17,699 nucleotides of DNA from a candidate division CSSED10-310 bacterium (GTDB taxonomy: Bacteria; CSSED10-310; JAFGJC01). Shown here in pieces: positions 14,813-17,699 of this stretch. The DNA is taken from the NCBI GenBank assembly GCA_016929305.1, contig JAFGJC010000151.1, positions 1 to 17,699 on the forward strand, in the 5' to 3' direction. The position numbers and the translations under genes are program-made. The notes below the pieces were generated by a model. That model did no database searches, was not told the origin of the DNA, and saw only the letters and a program-made list of their open reading frames with translations. Each line of letters opens with the position of its first letter. Position 1 is the stretch's first letter.

Positions 14813-17197
14813 ATGAAACGATTGAAAAACCTGATATTAATTGGATTGACGGGTCTTATGTGTCTCCTTATAACAGCATCTTCTCTGGCTGTTTATGAAG
14901 TCGGTGACACGGTTACCGATTTTACGCTGATGGACGCCTATGGAAATCCCGTATCGTTATCAGATTATGAAGGTATGGTCACACTTCTTGCCTTCTGGTC
15001 ACCTACCTGAGGTGGATGCATTGAGGAGGCTCCTCATTTACAGCAAATGTTTGAAACATATCGAGATCAAGGTTTTATGGTATTGTCTTTCGGTGTTGGC
15101 CAATCGGTATCGGGATGTCTCAGTTGGGCACAACAATTTGGTTTGACCCATCCGGTCCTCGCGGATACAAATCGAACCGTATATTATGCTTTTTCACCCG
15201 GACCGACCCATTATGTTCCTCACAATGCGGTATTGGATTGTGATTTCGTCGTATTGTATACAGCTGTCGGATACTATGAAGCACAAGTAATGGCTGCCAT
15301 AACATCCGGTCTTGAAGACACGATCGGTGCGGTGCATACGCCGCTGACGGATACCGAAAACACGGCGGATCCGCTTATTTTCGATGCATCGTTTGACACG
15401 ACTTCACCATTTGTATCAGGCTACCCTGTACTTGCTTACAACATGGACGGCAGCGGATCCTACACCGAGATCGCGATGAGCCCAACCCGATGGACTGCTT
15501 ATTCCGCTCAACTGCCTGCCCAGCCAGACGGTACTGATATTTATTATTATATAGATCTCAGAAACCAAGTAGGCTGCGATCGAACGTTACCCGCAAAAGC
15601 TCCCGATAATCGATATTCGTTTCATGTGGGTGCGGATCTGATTCCTCCAATGATCACGCATGATCCACTGACGGAGTATGCAGAAACTTATTGGCCGGCA
15701 ACCATTCAGGCGGAAATAACGGACAATATCGGTGTTGATAGCGCAACGCTCGAATTTCGTATTAACGGAGGTGCGTTTAGCCAGATACCGATGACGGAAC
15801 GCGGAATATATGAAGCAACTTTTACGGGGGAAGTCGTTACCGGAGACGTGGTGGAATACCGAATCATCGCCACTGACCTCGCTCAGAATCCAAATACAGC
15901 CTATCATCCTGATGAGGGATATCATACTTTGAACGTTATCGATGCTCTGGATGCTTATATCATTGATCTGGATCCAGCCCACAATTCCGGACCTGTGATC
16001 AGGGATGATCTTCAGAATCTCGGTTTCACCGTGAGCTATACAACCGAACTTCCCTCAACGCTTCTGGCTTATAACTCCATTTTTGTTTGTTTGGGAGTAT
16101 ACAGCCAGAACCATGTGTTGAATCAGACAGAAGGCGATTTCCTGAAAACATTTTTAGATTCAGGAGGATCGGCGTATATGGAAGGCGGCGATACCTGGGC
16201 ATGGGATACACAGACATCATTTCACGGTTATTTTTCCATTAATGGAACATCAGACGGTTCGGGTGATGCCGGACCCGTCAATGGAATAGATGGAACGTTC
16301 ACTCGGGATTTGCATTACAATTATCAGACCGATTCCAGTTTTAACAGTTACATCGATCATTTATCTCCCATTGGTGATGCCTTCTCAATACTTCAAAATG
16401 GGAATCCTGTGTACTACAATGGCATCGCATACGATGGACGGACCTACAAAACCGTTGGGACAAGCATAAAATATGGAGGTCTTTACCAGCAACCTTCAGG
16501 TGCATCTCCTTCCGCGCTTTTAGAAGGTATCATGGAGTTTTTCGAGATCATCCCCGATATTCCGACACAGACACCAACAATTCCGGTACCGACGGACACG
16601 CCTCAACCGCCAACAGCAACACCGGGAGGGCCGACAGAAACGCCCCAGCCACCGACATCAACTCCAAGTGAACCGACTGAAACACCTTTACCATCGACTC
16701 CAACACCGGTTTCACCGACAAATACGGCCATTCCAAGTTGGACGCCGACAGAACCAACAGAAACGCCGACCCCTCATCCACCCACTGCAACTGCCAGTCC
16801 TACAGCAGTGCCCACCGATGTTGCTACTGCGACAGAAACCCCGTATCCCGATCCATACATTAAAATCAACATGAATCAGACCGATTTTACAGCGGGTGAT
16901 CCTTTCCAACTGAATGTAACGGTGTACAATCCGCTAGGCGCAGTTCAAATCAACGAGTTTATTGTTCTTGATATCTTTTCATTGAGTTATTTTTTCTGGC
17001 CTTCCTGGACAGAAACTGCTGATTGGAATACGGTGAATTTATCGGAAGGTTACTTTGCGACAAGTACCATATTCGATTTTACATGGCCTGAAAATGTTGG
17101 GGCAGCAGACAATCTGAGATTTTGGACAGCCATGATCAAACCGGATACCGGAGCACTTTACGGCAGCTACGATATGGTTGAATGGCAATACCACTGA
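14813..17197 (+). CDS. Exported thioredoxin-fold (TlpA/AhpC-TSA-like) selenoprotein with UGGC redox motif, amidotransferase-like domain and shared C-terminal domain
   Basis: This 794-residue protein has one in-frame TGA at codon 66 (15008-15010), read here as selenocysteine. The start has GAGGA 7 nt upstream and opens a signal peptide (about 1-26, ending SSLA). A redoxin domain spans about 27-170: VGDTVTDFTLMDAYG, LSDYEG, then LLAFWSPT-U66-G-G-C69-IEEAPHLQQ. TGA thus sits exactly where TlpA-like proteins carry the first, nucleophilic Cys of CxxC. After the TGA the frame is open for 728 more codons with intact domains: Ig/beta domains (about 180-378), a Rossmann-like class I amidotransferase-type domain (about 380-578; DAYIIDLDP, SGGSAYMEGGDTW) without an evident catalytic elbow, a Thr/Pro linker (583-680) and a C-terminal domain (681-794) shared with the deiminase and C25 peptidase. 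Probable role: thiol/selenol redox chemistry in the envelope; the partner is unknown. A nonsense mutation or sequencing error is the alternative. Confidence 0.85.
15008..15036 (+). promoter_or_regulatory. Selenocysteine UGA codon and bacterial SECIS-like hairpin
   Basis: UGA is at 15008-15010. Eleven nt later, tgagga (15022-15027) pairs perfectly with tcctca (15031-15036) around the loop GGC. The apical loop starts 18 nt after the UGA and has G at both of its first two positions, which fits the general bacterial SECIS model as I know it (short upper stem, small loop with an early G, roughly 16-37 nt from the UGA). The 11-nt spacer equals that in E. coli fdhF. Part of the hairpin codes for the conserved E-E-A-P residues, so protein constraint contributes to the sequence. 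Confidence 0.75.
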
Positions 17198-17206
17198 GGC
17201 TAGTGA

Positions 17207-17699
17207 TTAGAGTATAGACCGGATATCTTCCAGATCATTGATAATACAAAGATCCGGCCAGTCCGGTGTATGGTTGTGCGATGTCAGCCAGACCGGTATC
17301 ATGCCGGCACGCGCTGCGCCAATAATATCGATATCAAATGTATCGCCGATGAAAACGAATTCTTCGGGTAAGTAATCCGGATAGATGTTCATTGCCATTC
17401 TGAAAATCTCCGGGTGGGGTTTCTTGACCGGGAAATCTGAGGAAAACAACATTGGATTGAAAAAATCAAAGATCTTCCACCGGGTAAACAACTCCTTGTA
17501 GACAATGGATGGGTGAAAAACATTGGATATGAGTCCAATATTATAGTGTTTCGCGCTGAGATAGCTTAAAATTTCCATTGCATGCCGTTTCATGAGAAAC
17601 TTATCGACCATAAATTCGATATATCCCCAAAACAGGCGATGCAACACCTCAAAAGGTACTGGAGTTGGAAAATACTCCTCCACCGCTGTTTTAATTACA
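17207..17699 (-). CDS. HAD-family (subfamily IA-like) hydrolase, 5'-truncated
   Basis: The C-terminal 163 or so residues of a haloacid dehalogenase-superfamily hydrolase are present. The frame is open to the window edge (V-I-K-T-A before V-E-E-Y-F), so a GTG at 17683 is not the true start, and the nucleophile motif I (DxDxT) lies outside. Visible motifs are LISN (motif II), KKPHPEIF (motif III Lys) and FIGDTFDIDIIGAARAGM, which is motif IV. This pattern, with an upstream helical cap (FEVLHRLFWGYIEF), is typical of phosphoglycolate-phosphatase-like or YjjG-like cytoplasmic phosphatases. The substrate cannot be assigned. It converges on the selenoprotein gene with only 9 nt between stops, and no terminator is visible between them. 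Confidence 0.85.
   Translation of the reverse strand, partial: VIKTAVEEYFPTPVPFEVLHRLFWGYIEFMVDKFLMKRHAMEILSYLSAKHYNIGLISNVFHPSIVYKELFTRWKIFDFFNPMLFSSDFPVKKPHPEIFRMAMNIYPDYLPEEFVFIGDTFDIDIIGAARAGMIPVWLTSHNHTPDWPDLCIINDLEDIRSIL

Noticed and set aside
15008..15010. Reading the TGA as a nonsense mutation that makes the gene a pseudogene
   Set aside because: It falls exactly on the redox-active Cys position, is followed by a SECIS-like hairpin, and is the only lesion in 795 codons. It remains the main alternative if selenocysteine genes are absent.
15047..17197. Separate gene starting at ATG 15047
   Set aside because: It would begin in the middle of the redoxin domain without a ribosome binding site or signal peptide. 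It is in the same frame as the upstream segment.

Overview
The window looks like a piece of a Gram-negative bacterial genome of moderate GC content. An outer membrane is implied by a TonB-dependent receptor ending in a C-terminal Phe, a class B acid phosphatase with a lipoprotein signal, and several large exported multidomain proteins. The long Thr/Pro linkers, mixed beta-sandwich modules and a probable selenocysteine codon suggest an uncultured candidate phylum rather than a familiar Proteobacterium. That taxonomic guess is weak, because no rRNA or tRNA marker is present.

Layout: (1) 1-1566 (+), the 3' part of an SLC13-type transporter with two RCK_C domains. (2) 1592-2395 (-), an e(P4)-like lipoprotein acid phosphatase. 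(3) 2516-2875 (+), a small secreted protein of unknown function. (4) 2929-5565 (+), a secreted Porphyromonas-type peptidylarginine deiminase with accessory domains. (5) 5566-5972, a convergent intergenic gap containing a strong terminator. (6) 5973-10955 (-), a 1660-residue gingipain-like (C25) cysteine peptidase. (7) 10956-11235, a divergent intergenic region with inverted repeats. (8) 11236-12369 (+), an M29 aminopeptidase. (9) 12366-14684 (-), a TonB-dependent receptor whose stop overlaps that of the aminopeptidase gene. (10) 14813-17197 (+), an exported thioredoxin-fold protein interrupted by one in-frame TGA at the first position of its CxxC-type motif. (11) 17207-17699 (-), the 3' part of a HAD-family hydrolase gene.

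Two observations stand out. First, the TGA at 15008-15010 gives the motif U-G-G-C where thioredoxin-like proteins have C-x-x-C. A perfect 6-bp hairpin with a GGC loop begins 11 nt downstream, as expected of a bacterial SECIS element, and the frame then stays open for 728 codons. This is best read as an exported selenoprotein, not a pseudogene. Second, three unrelated secreted proteins (the deiminase, the C25 peptidase and the selenoprotein) end in the same arrangement: a Thr/Pro-rich linker of about 95-105 residues, then a homologous C-terminal domain of about 115 residues. This suggests a common surface-sorting or anchoring tag, analogous to but unlike the type IX secretion CTD that gingipains and PPAD share in Porphyromonas gingivalis.

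Together the genes suggest extracellular protein processing. A C25 peptidase would cut proteins, a PPAD-like enzyme could citrullinate exposed arginines, a TonB-dependent receptor could import products, and an M29 aminopeptidase could finish peptide breakdown inside the cell. This pathway is inferred from gene content only.
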